Shown here in pieces: positions 17,061 through 24,789 of a stretch of DNA of 34,381 nt. Location of the stretch: positions 1 to 34,381 of the forward strand of contig CAYRPN010000059.1 in NCBI GenBank assembly GCA_964426135.1, written 5' to 3'. The notes under the pieces were generated by a model that saw nothing but the letters and a program-made list of their open reading frames with translations, was not told the origin of the DNA and searched no databases. Origin of the DNA: CAYRPN01 sp964426135. Its GTDB lineage: Bacteria > Planctomycetota > Phycisphaerae > Phycisphaerales > Phycisphaeraceae. Made by a program: the position numbers and the translations under genes. Within the stretch, counting starts at the first letter, position 1; each line of letters opens with the position of its first letter.

Positions 17061-17066
17061 TACAAT
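17061..17066 (+). promoter_or_regulatory. Possible -10 element TACAAT
   Basis: TACAAT lies 46 bases before the ATG at 17113, a spacing like that of TATACT before the PBP2 gene. No strong -35 is seen. Confidence 0.3.
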
Positions 17067-17112
17067 GCCGGAACCTGATAATACGCACCCGTACTAAATC
17101 AAGGATCCGCCG

Positions 17113-18588
17113 ATGCTCACTCTTCCCGTCCTCCGCTGGGGCCAGCCCTATGAATCGCTCGACTTCGACCAGGTCAAACACTTCGTCACCGGCGAAGTCC
17201 TCGCCAAGGTCGGTCAGGCCAACCCAGGCCTGCTCGCCCGCGACATCAAAAAAGCCAAGCGGGCCCGCGATGTGCTCCGCGAGATTCCCACCAGCCAGCT
17301 CGTGCAGATCATGAAGAAGGCCGCGGACCTCTACCTCAACGCCACGCTGCCCATGGGTGATGGCGTGCAGTCGCCTGACGATTTCGCGCGGCAGCAGTCC
17401 GCGTCCTGCGGCCTGCCCGTCCACATGGCCCGCGCCAACATGTCGAAGAATCACTTCGTGCTCTCGAACATGGATCGCATCCTCGATTGCCTCACGCGCG
17501 GACTCGACATCAACATTCTCACCCGCGGCTACGGCATCGAGAACCGCGGCGTCACCGTCAGCTACCAGGCGCAGTCGCCGGTCTTAGGCATGGTGCTGCC
17601 CAGCAACTCGCCGGGCGTACACACGCTCTGGCTGCCGGTGATTCCGATGCAGATCGGGCTGGTGCTCAAGCCGGGGCCGCAGGAGCCGTGGACGCCGTAC
17701 CGCATGTTCGCCGCCTTCACCGAGGCGGGCATTCCGAAGGAAGCGATCAGCATTTATCCCGGCGGCGCGGACATGGGCGCCGAGGTCGTCAGCAAGTGCG
17801 GCAAGGTGATGATCTTCGGCGGAACCGCGACCATCGAACGCTATCGCGGCAATCCGGCGGTGCAGGTGCATGGCCCAGGCTTCAGCAAGATCGTCATCGG
17901 CGATGACAAAATCGATCAGTGGGAAAAATACATCGATGTCATGGCTGACTCGATCTACCTCAACAGCGGCCGCGGCTGCATCAACTGCTCGGGCATCTGG
18001 GCATCGCGGCACACCAAGGAAATCGCCCAGGCTCTCGCGGAAAAGCTCGGCCCCATTCCGGTGCTGCCGCCGGAGGATGCGAATTGCAAGCTCGCCGCCT
18101 TCACCGTCGCGGGTCAGGCCCAGCAGATCAACGAGCAACTGCTCACCATGTGCAAGGAAACCGGCGTCACCGACATGACGGCGAAGTTCGGCGCTCGCCT
18201 GCACGAGGTGCAATACGCCGCCTACCTGCGCCCGTGGATCGTGCACTGCGACAGCCCGGACCGGCAGATCGCCAACAAGGAATACATGTTCCCCTTCGCC
18301 TCGGTCGTGCAGTGCCCGCAGGAGCAGATCCTGGAGAAGATCGGCCCGACGTTGGTGTGCAGCGTCATCAGCGACAACCGCGAATGGTGCCAGCAGTTCA
18401 TCGAAAACACGCACATCGACCGCCTGAACATCGGCCCGATCCCGACGATCAAGCTCGACTGGCTTCAGCCGCACGAAGGCAACATCGTGGATTTTCTGTT
18501 CCGCGCCCGCGCGTTCCAGACGACGCCGGAGAAACTGGCGGATCACAGCGCGGGGGTCAGCGGCGTGGCGATGGCGGCGGCGAAGTAG
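17113..18588 (+). CDS. Aldehyde dehydrogenase superfamily protein
   Basis: This 491-aa cytosolic protein has the ALDH fold. Near the middle, LNSGRGCINCSGIW corresponds to the family's N-x-G-x-x-C catalytic segment, with C289 as nucleophile. Upstream, VLGMVLPSNSPGVHTLWLPV and IGLVLKPGPQEPWTP match the nucleotide-binding part. The place where hydrolytic ALDHs carry ELGGK with the general-base glutamate reads VHGPGFSKIVIG, so that Glu is missing. In known families this loss fits CoA-acylating or otherwise non-hydrolytic enzymes such as EutE/PduP or LuxC types; a CoA-dependent or acyl-reductase role is inference. Start ATG 17113 has AAGGA eight bases upstream. It ends four bases from a convergent gene. 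Confidence 0.85.
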   Translation: MLTLPVLRWGQPYESLDFDQVKHFVTGEVLAKVGQANPGLLARDIKKAKRARDVLREIPTSQLVQIMKKAADLYLNATLPMGDGVQSPDDFARQQSASCGLPVHMARANMSKNHFVLSNMDRILDCLTRGLDINILTRGYGIENRGVTVSYQAQSPVLGMVLPSNSPGVHTLWLPVIPMQIGLVLKPGPQEPWTPYRMFAAFTEAGIPKEAISIYPGGADMGAEVVSKCGKVMIFGGTATIERYRGNPAVQVHGPGFSKIVIGDDKIDQWEKYIDVMADSIYLNSGRGCINCSGIWASRHTKEIAQALAEKLGPIPVLPPEDANCKLAAFTVAGQAQQINEQLLTMCKETGVTDMTAKFGARLHEVQYAAYLRPWIVHCDSPDRQIANKEYMFPFASVVQCPQEQILEKIGPTLVCSVISDNREWCQQFIENTHIDRLNIGPIPTIKLDWLQPHEGNIVDFLFRARAFQTTPEKLADHSAGVSGVAMAAAK

Positions 18589-18592
18589 CGCG

Positions 18593-18943
18593 TCACAGTG
18601 GCAGAAACGTGACAAGATTTTCGAAGTCCTCGTGTCGACCGCACGCCGCAATGTAAACAAGGTCTTCGATCGCGCGCTTCGTCGGCAATTGCTGGCTTAC
18701 GATGACGACCCCCGGCATCTTCTCGCCGTTCTCGATTCGTCGGACGGCGTGGCCGATCAACGTATTCACATCGTGGCTCACGACCATTCGCCCGTGCTCC
18801 GCCGCCCACGCGAGCAGGACAGAGTCGTCTTTGTTCGACAACCCCACGTCCTGCGCACGAACCCAGTCGATCACCTCGGCCCGCTTGAGCACGCCGCGCG
18901 TTATGTCGCCATTGAAATCTTCGTCTGAGAGGAATTGGAGCAT
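18593..18943 (-). CDS. DUF5615 PIN-like protein, putative toxin
   Basis: This 116-aa protein has the short PIN-like pattern of DUF5615 proteins: an acidic start (FLSDEDFNGDI), VGLSNKDDSVLLAWAAEHGRMVVSHD in the middle, and GVVIVSQQ late. The acidic residues D8/D10 region, D-D after NK, and HD fit the spaced carboxylates of a PIN-type nuclease. It overlaps the upstream DUF433 gene by one base (TAATG at 18943), an arrangement standard for this gene pair, which is usually interpreted as a type II toxin-antitoxin system. Activity is not proven. Confidence 0.85.
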   Translation of the reverse strand: MLQFLSDEDFNGDITRGVLKRAEVIDWVRAQDVGLSNKDDSVLLAWAAEHGRMVVSHDVNTLIGHAVRRIENGEKMPGVVIVSQQLPTKRAIEDLVYIAACGRHEDFENLVTFLPL

Positions 18944-19287
18944 TACTTGCCATTCTGCCGGGACTGCCGCTCCCGTAGTCGCTGCTTCAGTCCTCGATTG
19001 CCGTATTTCGCCTCAATCCGCGACTGGAGTCTTGCTGCTTCACGCTGCCGGCGCGCTAGATAGCGTGCCACTTCCTTGCGATGGCGCAGATAAAACGAAA
19101 GCACGGCATGCACGTCGGCAAGCTCGAGCGTGTCGAACGAATGGACGATCTCCTCCGCGCTGTCCCCTTGCTCGTACGCGTAGATCACCGAGTCCAGCGA
19201 CACGCGCGTTCTTCCCACTCGAAGGGCGCCTCCTTCGACGAGACGAAGAGGAACCGACTGCCGCTTTGAGATAAGAGCTGTGTGCAT
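18943..19287 (-). CDS. DUF433 protein, putative antitoxin
   Basis: This protein of about 114 aa carries the DUF433 core: LRLVEGGALRVGRTRVSLDSVIYAYEQGDSAEEIVHSFDTLELADVHAVLSFYL is here in short form from about residue 15 to 70 (key parts GRTRVSLDSV, YEQGDSAEEI, LADVHAVLSF). The core is followed by a basic coiled C-terminus (RRQREAARLQSRIEAKYG) that may hold the partner. I start at 19287 because a TATACT -10-like sequence lies at 19317-19322, which would be inside a longer version reaching 19332. Its stop overlaps the DUF5615 start by one base. Confidence 0.82.
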   Translation of the reverse strand: MHTALISKRQSVPLRLVEGGALRVGRTRVSLDSVIYAYEQGDSAEEIVHSFDTLELADVHAVLSFYLRHRKEVARYLARRQREAARLQSRIEAKYGNRGLKQRLRERQSRQNGK

Positions 19288-19342
19288 GAGACGATTCCAG
19301 TCGAAAGACCAGTCAAGTATAGCTTCACACACTAACCCGATC

Positions 19343-20995
19343 TTAAGCGTCGCGCATCGCTACAGAAGCACCATCCGCATGAGCGGCAGTATTCCCCTTC
19401 ATCACTTCCGCACCCTGTGTACTTCGCCCCATGATCTGCTCCAGATAGAACTCGTAGTCCTCCAACTCATTGCGCGTCAACTCATGATGCACGCGCACGG
19501 CAATGAGCCTGCGCGAATACTCGCCCTTCTGCGCCGTCACGTCGCGGATCACCGCCTCGATCGGCTTCGTCGGCTTCACCGGACGCCGGCCCGCGATGAC
19601 GTCGGCGAGGCGCACGCCGCGGGTGCGGTTGTGGTGGCTGTTGCCCAGGAGCAGCGTTTTCAGGCCGTCGCGATCCACGTGCACCGCCACGCGCAGGGCC
19701 CGCAGCGCTTCGGGGTCTTCCACCAGCGTCAGCTCGGGCCGCCGCGCCAGGTAATCCACCAGCGATTCCTGCTCCTGCCGCGTGCGCTCGATGAAGCTGC
19801 GCCGCCGGGCCAGTTGCCGTTCGCGCGGCGTGAAAGCTCGCTTGTATTTCACCACGTCGTTCTCCCACGTTTCATCCAGTTCACCCAGCGCGTACTGCGG
19901 GTCGTACAGCCGGCGCAACTGGCACGCGGCCTCGAAGTTCGGATAGATCGCCCGCTGCATCAGGCGCTGCGCCAGTTCCGGCTCGGGCGTGAGCACCTGC
20001 GAGAAGATGCGCTGCCGCAGCGTGACCACGTCCTGCACCGCGCCTTCGCCCAGTTGAGCGCGGACGACATCCTCCGCCGCCGAGTTGGGCCAGAGGAAAT
20101 GATCGATGGAAAAATGAAACGGGGCGTAGCGCTTGTCCAGCCGTCGGCACGCCCGGGCCACGCGCAGCTGAATCGCCCGGCTGATCACGCGGAACCACAT
20201 CTTCTGAAACATGCGCTTGCGGGTGTGCGTCAGCAGAAAAAGCCTCGTCACGCGCGATTCGACCTTCGCCTCGAAGATGCTTTCCACCGCGTCGAACTGC
20301 TGCTGCAGCTTCGTGTCGGTGTGGTGAAAAGGCGCGCCGTCGTACCAGTCCTTCAGAATCGACAGGTCATAGCGGAAACTGTGCCGCAGCACGGAGCGCG
20401 GCAGCGGCAGCATCATCGCGTAGACAAACACCAGGTTCCATCCGCCTTCCGTCAGCCCCAGCCGGCCCATCGTGCGCTCGAGATGCTTGCGGCGATCCGC
20501 GGGCAGATCGTCGGCAAAGCTCGGGTGGCTGAGGCGTTCCAGTTCATCGTGCTCGGCCGCCACGGCAGCCGCTTCGTCGTCGAGCGGCGACACGCCATGC
20601 ACCGCCTGCTCGTACCGGAACACGCGCTGCCAGAGCCGGCGGCAGTGAATCGGCTGGCGGGACTTTTTCATGTCCTCCAGCAGATTGCTGCCCTTGGCCT
20701 CGCTGAGCATGAGCGCGCTCTTGGAGAACGAGCCGCCCAGGAACATGAGGATCAGCCCGCCGATGCAACTGACGGCGAAGATGAGCGACGTGCCGCCGAT
20801 GGCGGTTTTCAAGGTGACGCCCAGGTCGTAGTCAGGTGTTTTCTTGTCGATGACGAAGACCGTGAACAGCGCCACCGCCACGCCGGTCGTGCGTCGAAAC
20901 GTGCCTCGAAACAGCCAGAACCCCACGGTGCCCATGATGTCGCTGAGCGTGACGAGGCCCGTGATGGTGCGCCAGGCTCGGCGGACTTTCTGCAT
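19343..20995 (-). CDS. Uncharacterised membrane protein, 550 aa
   Basis: I do not recognise this family. Two hydrophobic segments near residues 36-52 (GVAVALFTVFVI) and 65-90 (TSLIFAVSCIGGLILMFLGG) suggest a membrane-anchored N-terminus. The remaining 450 residues are rich in Arg, Glu and Leu, mostly helical by appearance, with WNLVFVYAMMLPLPRSVLRH around residue 185 and a conserved-looking FHFSIDHFLWPNS block near 310. A C-terminal part contains HVDRDGLKTLLLGNSHHNRTRG. No nuclease, kinase or transporter motif is seen. The gene stands alone on its strand and is preceded by the palindromic element at 21031-21227. The long clean frame and normal composition argue for a real gene. Confidence 0.8.
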   Translation of the reverse strand: MQKVRRAWRTITGLVTLSDIMGTVGFWLFRGTFRRTTGVAVALFTVFVIDKKTPDYDLGVTLKTAIGGTSLIFAVSCIGGLILMFLGGSFSKSALMLSEAKGSNLLEDMKKSRQPIHCRRLWQRVFRYEQAVHGVSPLDDEAAAVAAEHDELERLSHPSFADDLPADRRKHLERTMGRLGLTEGGWNLVFVYAMMLPLPRSVLRHSFRYDLSILKDWYDGAPFHHTDTKLQQQFDAVESIFEAKVESRVTRLFLLTHTRKRMFQKMWFRVISRAIQLRVARACRRLDKRYAPFHFSIDHFLWPNSAAEDVVRAQLGEGAVQDVVTLRQRIFSQVLTPEPELAQRLMQRAIYPNFEAACQLRRLYDPQYALGELDETWENDVVKYKRAFTPRERQLARRRSFIERTRQEQESLVDYLARRPELTLVEDPEALRALRVAVHVDRDGLKTLLLGNSHHNRTRGVRLADVIAGRRPVKPTKPIEAVIRDVTAQKGEYSRRLIAVRVHHELTRNELEDYEFYLEQIMGRSTQGAEVMKGNTAAHADGASVAMRDA

Positions 20996-21030
20996 GGGAC
21001 GGTTCCGATCGTGGGCCGAATCCCGCTAAC

Positions 21031-21227
21031 GGGTCTGCCCAAAGTTCCGCGGGTTGCGGTTCGGCCCCCTCGCCCCCGGCTCTGCGGGGGAGAGGGTTGG
21101 GGTGAGGGGGCTTCGATCAGCCAATGGCGCAACGCTCGCAGGGGGCCGCTCGACCCCCTCACCCTGGCCCTCTCCCCAGCAGACTGGGGGAGAGGGGACA
21201 AGGCCCCGGAAGTTTTGGCAGACCCCC
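21031..21227. repeat. Composite family E element, intergenic
   Basis: Outer arms GGGTCTGCCCAAAGTTCCGC at 21031 and the inverted GGAAGTTTTGGCAGACCC ending at 21227 enclose two facing hairpins, CCCCGGCTCTGCGGGGGAG (left) and CTCTCCCCAGCAGACTGG (right). The same two-level structure occurs at 26607-26803. It separates two divergent genes and may insulate them transcriptionally. Confidence 0.88.
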
Positions 21228-21308
21228 GTTGACTGCGTGCGCGGCTCTGACTGGATTTCACCGCGTTGTAGTATCGTAGCAGTTGCGGCGTCCGCGCCAC
21301 TTGCCTTC

Positions 21309-21776
21309 ATGAGATCGACCATGCTCCCACTCATCTTTCGCCAGGCCGCGCTGGAGGAAATCATCACGCTGCGTTATGCGGTGCTCTGCACGGGCAGGCC
21401 GTGGCGCGAGGCGCAGTTCAACGGCGACGACGATCCGCTGACGCATCACTTCGGCGCGTTCCGCGTCATCGCCGGCGCTGCCCCGGTGAACGTGGGCTGC
21501 GTCAGCTACATGATGACGGAGCACGACGGCGAACCCGCGTGGCAACTGCGCGGCATGGCGACCCGCCCCGATCTGGCGGGCCAGGGCATCGGCCGGCAAC
21601 TGGTCCTCGCGGCCCAGCAGGTGCTCCTGGGCCCTTCGCCGGTCCGCCTCGTCTGGTGCAAAGCCCGCACCCCGGCGATCGCCTTCTACGAACGGCTCGG
21701 CTGGCGCGTCGTGTCCGAGGAGTTCATCATCGAGCATTACGGCCCGCATCGGAAAATGACGACGCGCATCGGCTGA
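21309..21776 (+). CDS. GNAT family N-acetyltransferase
   Basis: This 155-aa protein is a small acetyl-CoA-dependent N-acyltransferase. The acetyl-CoA binding motif A is clear: LRGMATRPDLAGQGIGRQLV, with Q-G-I-G-R as the pyrophosphate loop. RTPAIAFYERLGWRVV and a closing GPHRKMTTRIG match the family's C-terminal strands. The general layout resembles the ElaA/YjcF-type subgroup, which commonly starts with a strand and PWREAQF-like text; the acceptor is unknown. Start candidates are ATG 21309 and ATG 21321; a longer frame back to 21054 would only translate the palindromic element. No Shine-Dalgarno sequence is obvious. Confidence 0.88.
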   Translation: MRSTMLPLIFRQAALEEIITLRYAVLCTGRPWREAQFNGDDDPLTHHFGAFRVIAGAAPVNVGCVSYMMTEHDGEPAWQLRGMATRPDLAGQGIGRQLVLAAQQVLLGPSPVRLVWCKARTPAIAFYERLGWRVVSEEFIIEHYGPHRKMTTRIG

Positions 21777-21825
21777 AGGACCGCACGCTCGGTCCCCCGG
21801 TGAGGAAGAGGGGGCCGGACCATCG

Positions 21826-21853
21826 CTCCTCGAAATTTTTTTGGCAGACCGGA
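21826..21853. repeat. Possible terminus of a family E element
   Basis: CTCGAAATTTTTTTGGCAGACC resembles the right outer arm GGAAGTTTTGGCAGACC of the element at 21031-21227. The preceding GGTCCCCC/GGGGGCC stretch at 21793-21818 can form a weak hairpin, and with the T-run it could end the acetyltransferase transcript. Confidence 0.4.
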
Positions 21854-22095
21854 ATCACCATGCGCTGTTTTCGCACTTGACTAGGGTTGGGCCGCGCGGT
21901 ACCTGTGCATTGGGGAATCGGCAACTCCGATTTCCATTCAGGCGTGCGAAAATCCCTCGGGTTGCGAGCGCGGGTGGTGGACAGGATCGTCAGGGGTCCT
22001 TTCAACGGTGGATCGCAGGTTCGTCCCTTCTCGTAAACGTTGCAGGGACGCGGCCTTACGGATTGTGTTCAACTGGTCGCCTTGGCGAGGATGCC

Positions 22096-23613
22096 ATGCG
22101 TGTATTCATGCTGGGATGGGAATTCCCGCCGTATATCAGCGGCGGTTTGGGAACGGCGTGCCTTGGGTTGACCAAGTCGCTCAGCGCGATCGGCACGCAG
22201 GTGACGTTCGTTCTGCCCAAACCGGTGGATCCTCGAAGCAGTTCATACGTGACGCTGCGCGGGCCGCGCGCTCCGCGCACCGGTGAAACGCGCGGCAACG
22301 GCAGCGCGCTGGCCGCATCCAATGCGAACAGCGCCGCGACGAGCAGCGCCGTGGCAAGCGCCGCCGCGGCTGGCGGCGTCGGCGCGGCCGGCGCCGACAG
22401 CGCCATGAGCATGCACGATTTCGATGAGGCGACGGAAACGCCTTCGATTCCGCGCGTGCATTTCAAGACGGTGCCCACCTGGATTCGCGACCCGTATCAG
22501 TCGCCGACGAATCAGCCCAAACCCGGCGCCCCCGGCGCCCACGCGAATCTCGGCGCCGTCGGCACGACCGATCCGGGCCTGCGCCCCATCAGCATTCTCA
22601 ACGGCAACCACAGCACGCCGGCGATTCCCGACGCCGAGCTGCCCGGCCAGCACGCGCCCTCCACGCCGCTGCATCACTACGGCGGCGATCTGATGACCGA
22701 GGCGCAGCGCTATGCCCGCTTCTGCGTGGAACTGGCGCGCGGCGAATCCTTCGATGTGATCCATGCCCACGACTGGCTCACGTTTCCCTCCGGGCTGGCG
22801 GTGGCGGCGGCGACGGGCAAGCCGTTGATCGTGCACGTCCACTCCACCGAGTTCGACCGTTCCGGCGAAAACGTCAACCAGCAGGTCTACGACATCGAGC
22901 GCCGCGGCATGCACGGCGCCATCCGCGTCGTGTGCGTCAGCCGGTTCACCGCCGACATCGTGCGCGATCGCTACGGCATCGACCCGGCGAAGATCGACGT
23001 GGTTTACAACGGCGTGGAGAACGGCCAGATCATGGGCGCGGGCGTCGGCCGGGCCGCCATTCGCAAGGGCGACAAGGTCGTCCTCTTCCTCGGGCGCATC
23101 ACCATGCAGAAAGGCCCGGAGTATTTCATCCGCGCGGCCCGCAAGGTGCTCGACAAGTTCGACCGCGTCAAGTTCGTCGTCGCCGGCTCCGGCGACATGG
23201 CTGAGAGCGTCGTGCAACTCGCCGCCGAGCAGGGCATCGGCCAGAAGGTGCTCTTCACCGGCTTCCTCCGCGGCAAGGATGTGGAACGCATCTTCAAAAT
23301 GGCGGACCTCTACGTCATGCCCAGCGTGTCCGAGCCCTTCGGCATCGCGCCACTGGAGGCCATCAGCCACGATGTGCCCGTGATCATCAGCAAGACCAGC
23401 GGCGTGTCCGAAGTGCTCAAGCACGCGCTGAAGGTGGATTTCTGGGACGTGGAGGAAATGGCGAACAAGATCATCGCCGTGCTCCGCCATCCGCCCCTGT
23501 CGGCGACGCTGCGGGAGCACGCGGACCTGGAAGTGCGGCAGCTCAGTTGGGATGGGGCTGCGAAGAAATGCGTGCAGGTCTACGAAAAAGCTATGGCGGC
23601 GATGCCGGCGTGA
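22096..23613 (+). CDS. GT4-type glycosyltransferase, starch-synthase-like start
   Basis: This 505-aa retaining glycosyltransferase has the GT-B fold. The N-terminus MRVFMLGWEFPPYISGGLGT matches the glucan synthase-like donor-binding loop (GGLG). The C-terminal half has VLFLGRITMQKGPEYFIRAA and the E-x7-E nucleotide-sugar motif, E413-P-F-G to E421. Between them, residues of about 60-100 are a low-complexity Ala/Ser/Asn stretch and residues 105-190 carry a Pro-rich insert, neither usual in the family. HAHDWLTFPSG near 220 is typical of these enzymes. ATG 22096 is preferred because the family motif starts at once and GAGG lies five bases upstream; a frame back to 21841 is noise. A nearby GT2-type gene could act in the same glycan pathway, but that is inference. 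Confidence 0.9.
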   Translation: MRVFMLGWEFPPYISGGLGTACLGLTKSLSAIGTQVTFVLPKPVDPRSSSYVTLRGPRAPRTGETRGNGSALAASNANSAATSSAVASAAAAGGVGAAGADSAMSMHDFDEATETPSIPRVHFKTVPTWIRDPYQSPTNQPKPGAPGAHANLGAVGTTDPGLRPISILNGNHSTPAIPDAELPGQHAPSTPLHHYGGDLMTEAQRYARFCVELARGESFDVIHAHDWLTFPSGLAVAAATGKPLIVHVHSTEFDRSGENVNQQVYDIERRGMHGAIRVVCVSRFTADIVRDRYGIDPAKIDVVYNGVENGQIMGAGVGRAAIRKGDKVVLFLGRITMQKGPEYFIRAARKVLDKFDRVKFVVAGSGDMAESVVQLAAEQGIGQKVLFTGFLRGKDVERIFKMADLYVMPSVSEPFGIAPLEAISHDVPVIISKTSGVSEVLKHALKVDFWDVEEMANKIIAVLRHPPLSATLREHADLEVRQLSWDGAAKKCVQVYEKAMAAMPA

Positions 23614-23617
23614 CTGG

Positions 23618-23623
23618 TACAAT
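23618..23623 (+). promoter_or_regulatory. Possible -10 element TACAAT
   Basis: TACAAT lies just after the glycosyltransferase stop. The next start codon is 149 bases further on, and the palindrome at 23635-23731 sits between them, as if it had entered a leader region. Confidence 0.25.
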
Positions 23624-23634
23624 GCGCAGGCGCA

Positions 23635-23731
23635 GTGGGACGACTTTTCAAGTCGTCCGCCGGGGAACGGAACGAATCGAAGGAACCCGAATGCGCCGAG
23701 TCGATGCGGACGACCTGCAAAGTCTTCCCAC
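23635..23731. repeat. Inverted repeat L
   Basis: GTGGGACGACTTTTCAAGTC at 23635 pairs imperfectly with an inverted copy, GACGACCTGCAAAGTCTTCC, ending at 23731. Both arms continue to GTCCGC at their inner ends. Confidence 0.8.
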
Positions 23732-23771
23732 ACGACGGACGCCTTGAAAGCCGTCTCACCCTGGAGCACCC

Positions 23772-24224
23772 ATGACCCCGATTCACCGACACTGGAGCCT
23801 GATCGCCCTGCTGCTGGCGGTGCTGTGTGCGCCTGGTTCCGCTGCCGATCCAGCCGAGTGGAAGACCGTGCAGGATCTGGCCGCCACGTTCCCCGACAGC
23901 TCGGCGGGCAAGCGCACGAGGCTGGCGGCCAAGTCCGTGTTCCACACGTTGCAGGTCGACGGCAAGAGCCTGCGCTTCAAATGGGAAACCACCAAGGCCG
24001 GCCGCAATCCCGACTTCAGCCTCGACCTGTCCAAGGAAATCACGTCGAACAACGGCGGCAAAAAGATGCAGCGCGTCGCGACCTTCGGCCGCACGCACGA
24101 CAACGTGAAGGACGGCAAAGTGTTCGACATCGGCCCCGGCCTGTACCGCCTGGAGATTCGCGGCCACTCGATGGAGTACAAGGTGCTCATCGAGGAACTG
24201 GTGAAAGACGGGGCGAAAAAGTAA
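23772..24224 (+). CDS. Small secreted protein of unknown function
   Basis: This 150-aa protein has a clear signal peptide (HWSLIALLLAVLCAPGSAA, cleavage near residue 25). The mature part is mostly beta-strand-like, with DGKSLRFKWETTKAG in the middle and GPGLYRLEIRGHSMEYKVLIEEL at the end, reminiscent of a small beta-sandwich. I do not recognise a family. The stop codon TAA (24222-24224) is formed by the first bases of palindromic element A2, so the C-terminus AKK may have been set by insertion. It follows the GT4 gene after inverted repeat L and may be cotranscribed. Confidence 0.72.
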   Translation: MTPIHRHWSLIALLLAVLCAPGSAADPAEWKTVQDLAATFPDSSAGKRTRLAAKSVFHTLQVDGKSLRFKWETTKAGRNPDFSLDLSKEITSNNGGKKMQRVATFGRTHDNVKDGKVFDIGPGLYRLEIRGHSMEYKVLIEELVKDGAKK

Positions 24225-24351
24225 GGAACGGGATCGAAATAACTTCGCGATTTGGCGGTCCCCCATTTAGCCGGCGGGCTTGCCCGCCGAGGGCGTCTCG
24301 GCGGGCAAGCCCGCCGGCTAAATGGAGAACTTATTTCGGTCCCGTTCCTAA
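24222..24351. repeat. Composite palindromic element A2
   Basis: Outer arms TAAGGAACGGGATCGAAATA (24222) and the reverse complement ending TTCCTAAG (24351) match element A1 at 1527-1733. The inner core is different: a near-perfect palindrome of CATTTAGCCGGCGGGCTTGC against its inverse (24264-24324). The left end supplies the stop codon of the gene before it. A further partial arm, GGATCGAGACCGAAACAACTTCC, follows at 24353-24374. Confidence 0.88.
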
Positions 24352-24405
24352 GGATCGAGACCGAAACAACTTCCCGATTGGCAAGGTTCGAACTCCCCTC
24401 CCTTT

Positions 24406-24583
24406 TAGATTCTGACACCGTCACTTCTGCGCACGGCGCGCAGAAGTTTGCATCGGAGAAGTCAAAAAAGTGAATGCGAAAGTCAAAATGCAAAAGTCAG
24501 AAGCGGCGGGAGCGCCGATTTCTGACTTTTGACTTTTGCATTTTGACGTCACCATTTTGACTTTTCCCGGCTCTGCCGGCTTT
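24406..24583. repeat. Palindromic element B2
   Basis: This is the second copy of B1 (2574-2752), beginning at the same TAGATTCTGAC and keeping the CACTTCTGCGCACGGC segment. Its arms, AAGTCAAAATGCAAAAGTC and the inverted TTTTGACTTTTGCATTTTG, are close to B1. Similarity between copies stops at GCTTT. Confidence 0.88.
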
Positions 24584-24600
24584 CCTTGCCGCACCCTGTC

Positions 24601-24789
24601 CCGGATTATTCATGATCTTGCACAGGAGCCGCGCACGAAGTAAGCGGTTCGTCAGATTCCACGCGCGTCATGTTCACACCGGCGACCCGAGCATCCTGTC
24701 CGGCCGCGAAAGAAGGTCGAGGTCGTCAAGAACGCCGCGAACCCCGCTTACTTCGTGCGCGGCTCCTTCTGAAGCCTCGAATAATCCGG
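24601..24789. repeat. Composite palindromic element M
   Basis: Outer CCGGATTATTC and its inverse GAATAATCCGG enclose inverted copies of GAGCCGCGCACGAAGTAAGC at 24627 and 24744-24768. The inner core is the same sequence type that is tandemly repeated within the PBP2 gene (3936-4109). Elements A2, B2 and M stand back to back. Confidence 0.85.

Noticed and set aside
19280..21232. Plus-strand frame of 650 aa opposite the 550-aa membrane protein
   Set aside because: Composition is dominated by His, Arg, Gln and Val typical of antisense frames in GC-rich DNA, and it runs into palindromic repeats at its end.
21793..21842. Strong terminator after the acetyltransferase gene
   Set aside because: The T-run is clear, but the stem before it has several mismatches, and the T-run resembles an element terminus; kept only as a possible repeat end.
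22243..23769. Minus-strand frame of 508 aa opposite the GT4 gene
   Set aside because: The GT4 motifs are complete on the plus strand; the opposite frame is His/Val/Ala-rich noise.
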